NCBI GenBank assembly: GCA_035541455.1
Contig: DATKNH010000135.1
Location: forward strand, 1 to 54,095
Origin: Syntrophorhabdales bacterium
GTDB lineage: Bacteria; Desulfobacterota; Syntrophorhabdia; Syntrophorhabdales; WCHB1-27
Direction: 5' to 3'
Length of the DNA: 54,095 bases
Shown here: positions 25,438-34,026 of the stretch, piece by piece
How the letters are laid out: each line of letters opens with the position of its first letter
Position numbering within the stretch: the first letter of the stretch is position 1
Made by a program: the position numbers and the translations under genes
Notes under the pieces: generated by a model
Seen by the model: the letters and a program-made list of their open reading frames with translations, nothing else
Databases searched by the model: none
What the model was told of the DNA's origin: nothing

Positions 25438-25572
25438 CACTCTCACCGTCTCACAACGCTGGAGACGAACAGGCGCCCATGCACCATCCATCAACCATAC
25501 AGTACGCCTCAGCATCATGTCAAGACAACAGCAGGATGCAGAAATCTGCTTGCCGACTTCGGCCGCTTCCTG

Positions 25573-25601
25573 TTGCTTTCACAAGTGAAAGTCGGATAAA
25601 C
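25573..25601 (+). promoter_or_regulatory. promoter region of the Liv-type operon with palindrome
   Basis: TTGCTT (25573-25578) and GATAAA (25595-25600), 16 bases apart, flank an inverted repeat CTTTCAC-AA-GTGAAAG (25576-25591) lying over the spacer, as expected for a repressor site. No regulator gene adjoins it. Confidence 0.35.
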
Positions 25602-25663
25602 TAGCTGGCAGCCATCACGCCGGTATCCAGCGCACAAATAAGATCGAGGGAGGGAGCAGCTGT

Positions 25664-26908
25664 ATGAAAAAGGGCCTTGTGCTTACGTCGGTCGTACTTT
25701 TTTTAGTTGTTCTATATGGAACATGCGGTCTCGTGTACGGACAGGAAAATGCGTGGCGCATAGGAACAATTCTCCCGCTGACCGGGCCGCTCGCCAAGAA
25801 TGGTATCAAGAACTTCGATGGTGTAAAAATCGCCACAGACATGATCAATGATCAGGGCGGAGTTTTGGGGAAGAAAGTAGTGTTGGTCAGTGCTGATGCG
25901 CCTGATCCTCAAGCCGCCGCAAGCGAGGCCAATCGCCTTATCACGAATGAAAAGATTACCGCCATCATAGGAACACAGGCGAGCACGCTCTCAATGGCTG
26001 CCACTGTGGTTGCGGAGAAGGCAAAGGTTTTCTATCTCGAGAATGAAGGTATCTCCAGCGGCATTACCAGTCGCGGCTTCAAATATACCTTCAGGTCGAC
26101 ATTTGACAGCGATATGATGGCCTACCAGATGATCGATTTTGCGGCCGACGTTATAGCGCCAGCAATCAAGAAAACGGATAAGAACCTCCGCCTGGCTATT
26201 GTCCAGGAGGATGGCGGGTTCGGAACGTCGACAGGAAAGGGGCTGACGGACAGGGCAAAGGCCCGCAACCTCAACGTGGTCACAACCGAGGTCTATAGCG
26301 CAAAATCCGTTGATCTTTCCGGTATGGTGATGAAGCTGAAACAGGCAAAACCGGACATAGTTCTGGCCGCCCAGTATATCAACGATTCGATCCTCTTCCA
26401 CAGGCAGGCGAAGGAATTGAAGTTCAATACGATTGTAATCGGAACAACCGCAGGCCAGGGTAATCCGGACTTCGTGCAGGCCTTCGGCAAGGGTGCTGAT
26501 GGAGTCATGGCGGGCGGTATACCTTCAGAGATTTCCGTTCAGAGGTTGACAGCGCAACAGAAAAAAGATGCGGACGAATTTGTGAAGCGGTACAAGGACA
26601 GCCACAATGGTGAATATCCCAACCCTACTTCTTTCGTGGGCTTTGCGGGTGCGTGGATTCTATACAAATTTATACTTCCCAAAGCCGGGAGTCTCGATGC
26701 TGACAAACTGCGCGAGGCCGCGCTCAGCCTCGATATTCCCCGCGGCAAAGGTGTTCTCAACTGGGGAGTGAAGTTTGCCAAGCCTGAAGAAAAGAACGCC
26801 GGGCAAAATCTTTACGCATCTGCGGGTCTCAACCAGTGGCAGAACGGCGAGTTAAAATTGATCTATCCGAAAGAGATCGCTTCGGCGGATTTCAAGCTGG
26901 TCAAGTAG
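25664..26908 (+). CDS. livJ: branched-chain amino-acid-type ABC transporter substrate-binding protein
   Basis: 414 residues. Signal peptide 1-27 (ending VYGQE). Mature start WRIGTILPLTGPLAKNGIKN, then GVKIATDMINDQGGVLGKKV, matches the periplasmic-binding family used by Liv systems (Peripla_BP_6). Also present are AAASEANRLI and AIIGTQASTLSMAATVVAEK. The family binds branched-chain amino acids but also aromatic acids, amides and urea, so the ligand is open. First gene of a complete Liv cassette; a hairpin follows it. Confidence 0.88.
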   Translation: MKKGLVLTSVVLFLVVLYGTCGLVYGQENAWRIGTILPLTGPLAKNGIKNFDGVKIATDMINDQGGVLGKKVVLVSADAPDPQAAASEANRLITNEKITAIIGTQASTLSMAATVVAEKAKVFYLENEGISSGITSRGFKYTFRSTFDSDMMAYQMIDFAADVIAPAIKKTDKNLRLAIVQEDGGFGTSTGKGLTDRAKARNLNVVTTEVYSAKSVDLSGMVMKLKQAKPDIVLAAQYINDSILFHRQAKELKFNTIVIGTTAGQGNPDFVQAFGKGADGVMAGGIPSEISVQRLTAQQKKDADEFVKRYKDSHNGEYPNPTSFVGFAGAWILYKFILPKAGSLDADKLREAALSLDIPRGKGVLNWGVKFAKPEEKNAGQNLYASAGLNQWQNGELKLIYPKEIASADFKLVK

Positions 26909-26927
26909 CGCATTTTCATTGCGGGAG

Positions 26928-26957
26928 AGCGGGCAGGAGATTGATTTCCTGCCCGCT
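26928..26957 (+). terminator. intra-operon hairpin between Liv binding-protein and permease genes
   Basis: AGCGGGCAGGA (26928-26938) and TCCTGCCCGCT (26947-26957) form a perfect 11-bp stem with an 8-base loop, followed by a weak T/C tail. Placed exactly like the hairpin in the TRAP operon (21157-21187), so likely sets the ratio of binding protein to permease. Confidence 0.65.
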
Positions 26958-26988
26958 TCTGTCAAGGAACTCAGAATCGGCCACCCCC

Positions 26989-27915
26989 ATGGACCTGACC
27001 CTTTTTATACAATTGCTGATTTCCGGCATCCTCCTGGGAGGGGTCTATGCCCTGGCCAGCATAGGGCTTACCCTGATATTCGGGGTGATGAAGGTCGTCA
27101 ATTTTGCCCATGGCGAGTTCTTTATGGTCGCTATGTATCTTGCCTACTGGGCGGTCCAGTATCTCCACCTTGACCCCTATCTCGCGACGCTTGTCGCGGT
27201 TCCCGTGGTCTTCCTCATAGGCATCGTCACGTACTATCTCTTCATAAGACCGACGTTGTCGTCGTCGGTGCTTGCCCAGATCTTCATCACCGTCGGTCTC
27301 TCCACGATTATCCAGAACATGGTGCTTCTCTTCTGGTCTGCCGATTTCAGGAGCATCTCCGTCAGCTATGCAACCGAATCACTCGTGCTTGGACCATTCG
27401 CCGCTCTCCGCGTGGAAGAGATCATGATAAGCCCCATTCGCCTCATCGCCTTTGCCCTTGCCATTCTGCTCTCGGTCGCGTTTTACCTTTTTCTCAAATT
27501 CTCGTACACAGGCAAAATAATTCGCGCTACAGCACAGGACCGTTCCGCTGCGCTTCTGATGGGCATCAATACGGACAAAATATACAGGCTCACCTTTGCG
27601 ATCGGGATCGTGCTCGTGGGGTTGGCGGGTGGGCTGGTGCTGCCCGTCTATTCGGTACAACCTTTTGTAGGGTTCGACTTTGTGCTCATCATGTTTGTCG
27701 TGGTCGTCCTCGGCGGCATGGGGAGCGTGGTGGGCGCCATGATCAGCGGTTTGATCATCGGCGTGGTGGAAGTCTTTTCCAGCTACTGGATCGGCCAGGA
27801 GAACAAGCAGATCATTTACTTCCTCGTATTCATCGCCATCCTGGTAGTACGGCCGTCGGGCCTTTTCGGACTGAGGGAAGAGGAGGAGTTGGAACACATT
27901 GAAACCATCGATTGA
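26989..27915 (+). CDS. livH: ABC transporter permease LivH-type
   Basis: 308 residues, about eight membrane spans. The start MDLTLFIQLLISGILLGGVY followed by ALASIGLTLIFGVMKVVNFA and HGEFFMVAMYLAYW is diagnostic of LivH; the EAA-like segment is RATAQDRSAALLMGINTDKI. The longer frame from 26836 would overlap the binding-protein gene and the hairpin and is rejected. Overlaps livM by 17 bases. Confidence 0.9.
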   Translation: MDLTLFIQLLISGILLGGVYALASIGLTLIFGVMKVVNFAHGEFFMVAMYLAYWAVQYLHLDPYLATLVAVPVVFLIGIVTYYLFIRPTLSSSVLAQIFITVGLSTIIQNMVLLFWSADFRSISVSYATESLVLGPFAALRVEEIMISPIRLIAFALAILLSVAFYLFLKFSYTGKIIRATAQDRSAALLMGINTDKIYRLTFAIGIVLVGLAGGLVLPVYSVQPFVGFDFVLIMFVVVVLGGMGSVVGAMISGLIIGVVEVFSSYWIGQENKQIIYFLVFIAILVVRPSGLFGLREEEELEHIETID

Positions 27916-28888
27916 CCGGCAACAAAGCAGCGGAAAGACGCTCAAAGCGATCCTCTGGATCGCTCTGCTGCTCCTTGCTCTTCTACCGCTGTTCATCAAG
28001 AACGAGTTCTACCTCGATGCACTTATACTGATTTTTCTATGGGGCGCGTTCGCAGGAGCGTGGAACATACTCGCGGGATACGCGGGAATGATGTCTCTCG
28101 GACATAACGCCTTCTTCGGGATCGGGGCCTACACTTCAACCCTGCTGCTTCTTCACTTTGGTCTTTCACCATGGATCGGCATGCTTATCGGCGGATTGTT
28201 TGCATCGGTCATTGGCCTGATCCTGGGCCTCGTCTGCTTCCGACTGAGGAGTCATTACTTTGCATTGGCGACGCTCGCCTTTGGCGAGGTTGGCTATATT
28301 GTCGCTGTAAATTTACGGTCGCTGACCGGCGGATCCGAGGGACTCGCCCTGCCCATTCAGCCCAGTCCGATGCTTTTTTCCTTTGCGGGCAAGCTTCCTT
28401 ATGTCTATATCGGTCTTCTTTTCTTTCTAGTGGTGATAGGCATTTCTTACGCAATAGAGCACTCACGGCTCGGCTACTACCTCACGGCCTTCAGGGAGAA
28501 TGAGAACGCTGCCCGTGCGCTCGGTGTGAGAACGGGCCGGGTGCGGCTCATCGCCATGGTGCTCAGCTCCTTTCTCTCGGCAATCATGGGTACGTTTTAT
28601 GCCCAGTACGTTGTCTTCATCGATCCCAGCAGTGTCATGCGAATTCAGATTTCTGTGCAGGTGGCTCTCTTTGCTATCATCGGCGGTATCGGCACTACGC
28701 TAGGTCCTGCCATTGGCGCCATGATATTTGTGCCGATCACCATGCTCCTTCGTGCGAAAATGGGGACCTCCCTGCCGGGCCTTCACATGATCATCTACGG
28801 AGTCATCCTCGTGCTTGTGCTTATCTATATGCCGCAAGGCATCGCATCCAAACTGAAGGAGAGAATCCCCTTGTTAAAAAAGTCGTAG
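27899..28888 (+). CDS. livM: ABC transporter permease LivM-type
   Basis: 329 residues. Conserved LivM text includes WGAFAGAWNILAGYAGMMSL, GHNAFFGIGAYTSTLL, and AFRENENAARALGVRTGRVR as the coupling helix. The start is a TTG preceded by GAGGAGG within the end of livH, giving a 17-base overlap and coupled translation. Confidence 0.9.
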   Translation: MKPSIDRQQSSGKTLKAILWIALLLLALLPLFIKNEFYLDALILIFLWGAFAGAWNILAGYAGMMSLGHNAFFGIGAYTSTLLLLHFGLSPWIGMLIGGLFASVIGLILGLVCFRLRSHYFALATLAFGEVGYIVAVNLRSLTGGSEGLALPIQPSPMLFSFAGKLPYVYIGLLFFLVVIGISYAIEHSRLGYYLTAFRENENAARALGVRTGRVRLIAMVLSSFLSAIMGTFYAQYVVFIDPSSVMRIQISVQVALFAIIGGIGTTLGPAIGAMIFVPITMLLRAKMGTSLPGLHMIIYGVILVLVLIYMPQGIASKLKERIPLLKKS

Positions 28889-28911
28889 AATGAATTGGAG
28901 CGAAATGTCCC

Positions 28912-29637
28912 ATGCTTGACGTGCACGGCATAAGTAAATGGTTCGGCGGCAATGCCGTGATCAGCGATCTCAGCTTCTCTATTCAACAAGGGGAGGTCGT
29001 GGGATTAATAGGTCCTAACGGAGCCGGGAAGACCACCGTCTTCAACGTGGTCAGCGGGTTCTACAGGAGCAGAACGGGCTACATCAGGTTCAACGATATG
29101 GACATCACCAGACTGCCGCCTGAAGCGATCTGTAGCTTGGGGCTCTGCCGGACCTTTCAGATTACGCGACCCTTCAGCAACATATCCGTAACCAAGAACG
29201 TCATGATCGGGGCTCTCAACAGAGAGAAGAGCGTCAGGAAGGCAGAGAAAAGGGCAGAAGAAGTTCTGGAATTCGTCGGACTCCACGATCGAAGACATCT
29301 GCTCGGGAGAAACCTGACCATCGCCGACCGAAAGCGGCTGGAGATCGCCAAGGGCCTCGCTACATCTCCTAAGCTTTTCCTCCTCGATGAAGTGATGGCC
29401 GGACTTAACCCGGCAGAACTGCAGGAGATGATCAAGCTGATACGACAAGTTGCCGACTCAGGTATTGTCCTCTTCGTCATAGAGCACATCATGGCTGTCA
29501 TCATGGGACTCTCACACAGGATCATCGTGCTCAACCACGGTGAAAAGATTGCAGAGGGGGAACCCTCACAGATCGCATCGGATGCCGAAGTCATCAAAGC
29601 CTATCTCGGGGAGGAATACCTGCTTGCTCAAGGTTAA
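28912..29637 (+). CDS. livG: ABC transporter ATP-binding protein LivG-type
   Basis: 241 residues. Walker A GPNGAGKTT, Q-loop region CRTFQITRPFSNISVTKNVM, Walker B LFLLDEVMAGLN and the H-loop VIEHIMAVIMGLSHRIIVLN are all present. The ABC signature is altered: where LivG proteins usually read L-x-x-G-x-x-R it has LTIADRKRLEIAKGLA. Hydrolyses ATP with LivF to drive import. Overlaps livF by 14 bases. Confidence 0.9.
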   Translation: MLDVHGISKWFGGNAVISDLSFSIQQGEVVGLIGPNGAGKTTVFNVVSGFYRSRTGYIRFNDMDITRLPPEAICSLGLCRTFQITRPFSNISVTKNVMIGALNREKSVRKAEKRAEEVLEFVGLHDRRHLLGRNLTIADRKRLEIAKGLATSPKLFLLDEVMAGLNPAELQEMIKLIRQVADSGIVLFVIEHIMAVIMGLSHRIIVLNHGEKIAEGEPSQIASDAEVIKAYLGEEYLLAQG

Positions 29638-30328
29638 CAACTTGAATGTCTATTATGGCGATGTTCAGGTCCTCTTCGACATCAACCTCGAAATCCATGA
29701 AGGAGAGTTCATCTCCATTGTCGGAGCTAATGCGGCCGGCAAGAGTACGCTCCTGCGCTCCATCTCTGGACTCTTGAAAAAGACGTTGGGGTCAATTGTG
29801 TTTAAGGGAAGAGAACTGGTAGGAAAGCCTCCCTACGGCATCGTCGAGAGCGGTATCGTGCATATCCCCGAGGGCCGGCGCGTCTTTCCACTTCTGACTG
29901 TTCGCGAAAACCTGGAGGTGGGCGCCTATATCCGGAAATCAGACATCGATCTGCACCAGTCATTAAAGGAGCTATACGAACTCTTTCCGGAACTTTACGA
30001 TCACAGAGAGCAACTCGCCGGTTCGCTGAGCGGCGGCGAACAGCAGATGCTCGCGATCGCCAGGGGGCTCATGGCCCGCCCTACCCTCCTTACCGTTGAC
30101 GAGCCCTCGTTAGGACTGGCTCCCATGCTGGTACAAAAAACCTTCCAACTCCTGGAGCAGATCAACAAGGACAACGTAACTATCCTTCTTTCGGAACAGA
30201 ACGTGTTCAACGCCCTCAATATGTCCCATCGAGCTTATGTCATTGAAAACGGACGGATCGTGCTGAGCGGCGCCGGTAAAGATCTGATAAGAGACGAACA
30301 CCTGAAGAAAGCTTACCTGGGCATATGA
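29624..30328 (+). CDS. livF: ABC transporter ATP-binding protein LivF-type
   Basis: 234 residues from a TTG start at 29624, giving LLKVNNLNVYYGDVQVLFDI, the usual LivF N-terminus; GGGGAGG lies upstream inside livG. Longer ORFs from 29540 would extend into livG without homology. Walker A GANAAGKST, LSGGEQQMLAIARGLMARP signature, Walker B and LSEQNVFNALNMSHRAYV H-loop are intact. Completes the five-gene transporter. Confidence 0.9.
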   Translation: MLKVNNLNVYYGDVQVLFDINLEIHEGEFISIVGANAAGKSTLLRSISGLLKKTLGSIVFKGRELVGKPPYGIVESGIVHIPEGRRVFPLLTVRENLEVGAYIRKSDIDLHQSLKELYELFPELYDHREQLAGSLSGGEQQMLAIARGLMARPTLLTVDEPSLGLAPMLVQKTFQLLEQINKDNVTILLSEQNVFNALNMSHRAYVIENGRIVLSGAGKDLIRDEHLKKAYLGI

Positions 30329-30377
30329 GACAGGCCACGCACAACACACTATTCGACGGATTGACGAGGTTTGTACG

Positions 30378-31496
30378 ATGAAGATTCTGAATGAACCGAC
30401 ATACAAGAAGTTCATCACCGGCCCGATCGAACGGTTCGACGATCGCAGAGGAGGGTTCAGCCGTGGCCGCAATGACGCCGGCGGTAGCAAGTACGACAAG
30501 ATGCACGACAGAAGCGTGGAAAACATCAGGAAGAATGTAAAAGGAAAAACTATTCTCGATCATGGTCTCTGGGTTGCAGGCCGCACGGTAGATTATGTCA
30601 TGCGGCGCACCCAGTACGGGAGAGAGATCGCAGCGCAGTTCAACCGCGAATTCAAAACGGAAAACATGACGGCGGCCCAGCTTACGCGAATCATCAAGAG
30701 GGTGGCGCGCTGGCTGGGTGCGGACCTGGTGGGCATTGCAAAGCTGAACCGGTCCTGGGTCTACAGTCATTGGGGAGACCAGAACGCCTACTACTCGGGC
30801 GCGGCAAAAGCCGGGGACCCGATCGAAATCCCTGAAGCCTGTCAGTACGTCATTGTGCTTATCCAGGAGATGGGCTATGAGATGGTGAAACGCTCTCCTG
30901 CGGTCGAGGCAGACACTGACCTGATATATGCGAAGATGGGCTTCACCTCCTGCTCCCTTGCGACCTACATCAGTGAAATAGGTTATCGCGCGATTCCATC
31001 GGTCAATGAACTGGGTATAGACATTGCTTTTGCCGTTGATGCGGGACTGGGCGAGATGGGACGAATGGGATTACTTATGACGCGGGAGTTCGGGCCGCGT
31101 TGCAGGATCGGAAAAGTCTTCACCGATCTTCCGTTGGAAGTCGATCCACCCATCGACATCGGTATCCAGTCGTTTTGCGAGAAATGCGAAAGATGTGCCG
31201 AACATTGCCCGAGCGGCGCGCTCAAGTCAGGAGCGCGTACTGATGAACCCTGGGACGAATCGAATAGCCGCGGTATGCTGAAGTGGCCTGTCCATGCCAT
31301 GAAATGCCTCGACTGGTGGGCAAAGAATGGATCGCACTGTTCGGTCTGCGTCCGTGTCTGCCCGTGGAATAAGCCGAATACGGTCTTTCACCGTGCAGTC
31401 AAGTTCTTTGCAGAGAGAGACATACTGACCAGGTTTATGGTATCCATGGATGCGCGAATGGGCTACGGGAAACAATCGATTGATTTTTTCGACTGA
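30378..31496 (+). CDS. cytoplasmic reductive-dehalogenase-like cobamide/iron-sulfur protein
   Basis: 372 residues. The N-terminal ERFDDRRGGFSRGRND and the core AGLGEMGRMGLLMTREFGPR followed by VFTDLPLEVDPP closely follow the RdhA (reductive dehalogenase) family. Two [4Fe-4S] motifs are complete: C267-x2-C270-x2-C273-x3-C277-P, and C310-x10-C321-x2-C324-x3-C328-P. It has no twin-arginine signal and no RdhB anchor gene beside it, and is shorter than respiratory RdhA (450-500 residues), so it should be cytoplasmic and not directly part of a respiratory chain. QueG (epoxyqueuosine reductase) is a distant relative but lacks these N-terminal features. It follows livF by 49 bases, suggesting that the transported compound could be its substrate; dehalogenation itself is unproven. 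Confidence 0.8.
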   Translation: MKILNEPTYKKFITGPIERFDDRRGGFSRGRNDAGGSKYDKMHDRSVENIRKNVKGKTILDHGLWVAGRTVDYVMRRTQYGREIAAQFNREFKTENMTAAQLTRIIKRVARWLGADLVGIAKLNRSWVYSHWGDQNAYYSGAAKAGDPIEIPEACQYVIVLIQEMGYEMVKRSPAVEADTDLIYAKMGFTSCSLATYISEIGYRAIPSVNELGIDIAFAVDAGLGEMGRMGLLMTREFGPRCRIGKVFTDLPLEVDPPIDIGIQSFCEKCERCAEHCPSGALKSGARTDEPWDESNSRGMLKWPVHAMKCLDWWAKNGSHCSVCVRVCPWNKPNTVFHRAVKFFAERDILTRFMVSMDARMGYGKQSIDFFD

Positions 31497-31521
31497 GGAC
31501 TGACAGCAAAGGATCCGTTTA

Positions 31522-32763
31522 ATGGAAGATCGATCGGCATACAAGAGTGTGGGCAGAGAGGAGGATCTGCGCGGCATCTCGAAGCGGGTCGCGCAGATCA
31601 CCGTCTCTGCCATCAAGCAGATGCCCGTGCTGGCAAGCAAGGTGCCCGGCGCTGTTTCTCTCGGTCAGGGAATCCCCTCTTTCGGCACGCCTGCTTTCGT
31701 GACAGATGCGGTAATACGGGCATTGCGCGAAGATGAAAGGATCGGCAAGTACTCGCTGCAGCCCGGTATGCCGGAGCTCAAAGCAGAGATCGCCACGCAT
31801 CTTCACCGGACCAGGGGCATATCGGTCGATCCTGAAAAGGAGCTATTCATAAGCTGCGGCTCGATGGAGGCACTCGCAGGGGCCATCAGCGCGCTGGTAG
31901 ACCGGGGAGACGAAGTGATCGTCCCTTCGCCCAACTACGCTTCGCACATCGAGCAGATCCTTTTTGCCGAGGGCGTGCCTGTGTTCGTTCCCCTGCTCGA
32001 AGAGGAAGGATGGAGGATCGATATCGCCGGGATGAAAAAGGCTGTGACACCGCGCACCAAAGCCATCCTCATCTGCAACCCCATGAACCCAACGGGCGCT
32101 GCCTTTTCCTCCGAAGAGATCAGGGGTATCGCCGAGCTTGCGATAGAGCAGGATCTCTTTGTTATCACTGACGAGGCGTATGATTTCCTCGTCTACTCCC
32201 CCCTGCGCCACACCAGCCTCACAGCAATACCCGAATTAAAGGAACGCCTGATTGCTGCCTTCAGCTTCTCAAAGATGTACTGTATGACCGGCTGGCGCGT
32301 TGGCTACATGTATGCTGCTTCTCGGTTCATCGACCAGGTGCTCAAAGTTCACGATGCGTTTGCGATTTGTGCTCCGACTGTTTCGCAGTATGCCGCGCTG
32401 GCTGCTCTCAGGGCCACAAACGGGCACGATGGCGAGGGAGACAGGTTCATTCAAGAGCTCGTCGCCGCACTGGACGCGCGCAGACACCTGGCTTGCGCCC
32501 GACTGGACAGGCTTTCTTCTCTTTTCTCCTACCAGAAGCCGCAGGGTGCGTACTATGTTTTCCCAAGGATCGTACCCGGGAGCCTGAAATCCATGGACCT
32601 CGCACTCCGCCTGCTTTACGAGGCAAAGGTAATCAGTGTTCCCGGCAACGGCTTCGGCCCATCCGGCGAAGGCCACATCCGCTTCTCCTTCGGCGGGACC
32701 GAAGAGGAGATCAGCGAAGCGTTTAACCGGATAGAGAACTGGTTGGCTGGCGCGAACTTCTGA
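31522..32763 (+). CDS. class I/II PLP-dependent aminotransferase
   Basis: 413 residues. Fold-type I landmarks: SLGQGIPSFGTPAFVTDAVI, GKYSLQPGMPELKAEIA, ICNPMNPTGAAFSSEEI, ITDEAYDFLVYSP and the PLP lysine K251 in FSFSKMYCMTGWRVGYM. C-terminal GAYYVFPRI and GEGHIRFSFGG with the substrate-binding Arg. Aspartate/aromatic aminotransferase-like; the amino donor and acceptor are unknown. Starts 25 bases after the RdhA-like gene and is probably the last gene of the Liv operon. Confidence 0.9.
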   Translation: MEDRSAYKSVGREEDLRGISKRVAQITVSAIKQMPVLASKVPGAVSLGQGIPSFGTPAFVTDAVIRALREDERIGKYSLQPGMPELKAEIATHLHRTRGISVDPEKELFISCGSMEALAGAISALVDRGDEVIVPSPNYASHIEQILFAEGVPVFVPLLEEEGWRIDIAGMKKAVTPRTKAILICNPMNPTGAAFSSEEIRGIAELAIEQDLFVITDEAYDFLVYSPLRHTSLTAIPELKERLIAAFSFSKMYCMTGWRVGYMYAASRFIDQVLKVHDAFAICAPTVSQYAALAALRATNGHDGEGDRFIQELVAALDARRHLACARLDRLSSLFSYQKPQGAYYVFPRIVPGSLKSMDLALRLLYEAKVISVPGNGFGPSGEGHIRFSFGGTEEEISEAFNRIENWLAGANF

Positions 32764-32790
32764 TGCCGGCCTCTTACCTGTATTTTAGCT

Positions 32791-34026
32791 TCATGCCTTT
32801 TGAACTGCCGGCTTCAACAGGGGCGTGAGCAGCAACGCAACACCACAAACTGCGGCGAGCAGTAGAAAGACCAGCTGATAACTGTTCGTCAAATCAAAAA
32901 CGTAGCCGGCCAGCACAGGGCCTATCGCCCCTCCGAAGTTTCCACTGAACAGGATGATGCCGACGAGTACCCCGTGGGAACTGATGCCGAATAGACGAGC
33001 AACCGTGGGTGAGATAAGGGTGAAGAAGGAGCCGTGGGCCACGCCATAGACCGCAGCGAACAGATAGAGCATCCAGGCATTGTGTGCAACCTGCAGCCAG
33101 AGAAAAGCGGCTATCAGCAGAATAAAGCAGATGGTCATCGATTTTCTCGTGCCTATCCTGTCGATCAGAAAGCCCGTGAGAAGACGCCCGAGCATGCTTA
33201 CCCCTCCGACTGTCGATACGACTCCTGCGGCTTTGATCGGATCGAGACCGATATCGCTTGCATGGGGGACCACATGCATCAGAATCGTGAGCAGGCAGTT
33301 CATCACAAGAAAGGTGATGATGCAGAATAGCCAGAACTGTGGCGTTCGGACAGCTTCACGCAACGAGAGCCCATCCTCACGTGCGCCCTCAGCCATGCGA
33401 GCATGAGCGCCTGCCCCATCCAGCACATTCCCCTTGACACCGGGATCCCTTCGCAGGAACTGACCGGCGCCGATGAGAACCACTGCTACCACAATGCCAA
33501 AGCCGACGAATGCAGCGCGCCAGCCGTACGCCATGATCAATGCGCCAGCCAACAATGGCATGACGAGTTGACCGCTGCCGGTCCCTACCTTGATGATGCC
33601 CGTCATCATTCCCCGGCGCCGCAGAAACCATCGCGCGGTGACGGTCAGCGGAATCACATCGGCAGAGCTGAGACCTGTGCCCACCAGGAGGCCATAGAGC
33701 ACGTAAAGCTCCCAGCTCGACTGGATCTGCGAGAGCAGGAAATAGCCTATGCCGCAGATGATACCGGTAAGTGCCATAACAATGCGCGGGCCGAACCTGT
33801 CATTAAGGCTTCCCGCAACAATACCGATCAATCCCATCAAAAGATACGCGAGAGAGCTTGCACCCGAAATGGTAGCACGCGACCAACCGAAGTCTTTGAG
33901 CAGCGGCTTGAAGAAGACGCTGAATGCAACGTACGCCCCGATGCCGCAGCCTTCTATAAGAAAGCAGGCAATAACAATGAAGTAACCATAGGGTACACGC
34001 ACCGATGACGTGCCCGTTTCAGGCAT
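32791..34026 (-). CDS. MFS transporter, monocarboxylate/oxalate-formate-antiporter type
   Basis: 411 residues with 12 predicted spans. GYFIVIACFLIEGCGIGAYV at the N-terminus, SLAYLLMGLIGIVAGSLNDR and FGPRIVMALTGIICGIGYFL between spans 2 and 3 are typical of the monocarboxylate-porter-like MFS group. Likely carries an organic acid by proton symport or exchange. Its start overlaps the end of the alpha/beta hydrolase gene by 8 bases, so the two are co-expressed. Confidence 0.87.
   Translation of the reverse strand: MPETGTSSVRVPYGYFIVIACFLIEGCGIGAYVAFSVFFKPLLKDFGWSRATISGASSLAYLLMGLIGIVAGSLNDRFGPRIVMALTGIICGIGYFLLSQIQSSWELYVLYGLLVGTGLSSADVIPLTVTARWFLRRRGMMTGIIKVGTGSGQLVMPLLAGALIMAYGWRAAFVGFGIVVAVVLIGAGQFLRRDPGVKGNVLDGAGAHARMAEGAREDGLSLREAVRTPQFWLFCIITFLVMNCLLTILMHVVPHASDIGLDPIKAAGVVSTVGGVSMLGRLLTGFLIDRIGTRKSMTICFILLIAAFLWLQVAHNAWMLYLFAAVYGVAHGSFFTLISPTVARLFGISSHGVLVGIILFSGNFGGAIGPVLAGYVFDLTNSYQLVFLLLAAVCGVALLLTPLLKPAVQKA

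Noticed and set aside
30378-31496. assignment as QueG
   Set aside because: The N-terminal FDDRRGGFSR and the GLGEMGRMGLLMTREFGPR block fit RdhA-like proteins better than epoxyqueuosine reductase.
33403-34008. 201-residue ORF opposite the MFS gene
   Set aside because: Antisense shadow of a membrane protein; its composition is the complement of hydrophobic codons.
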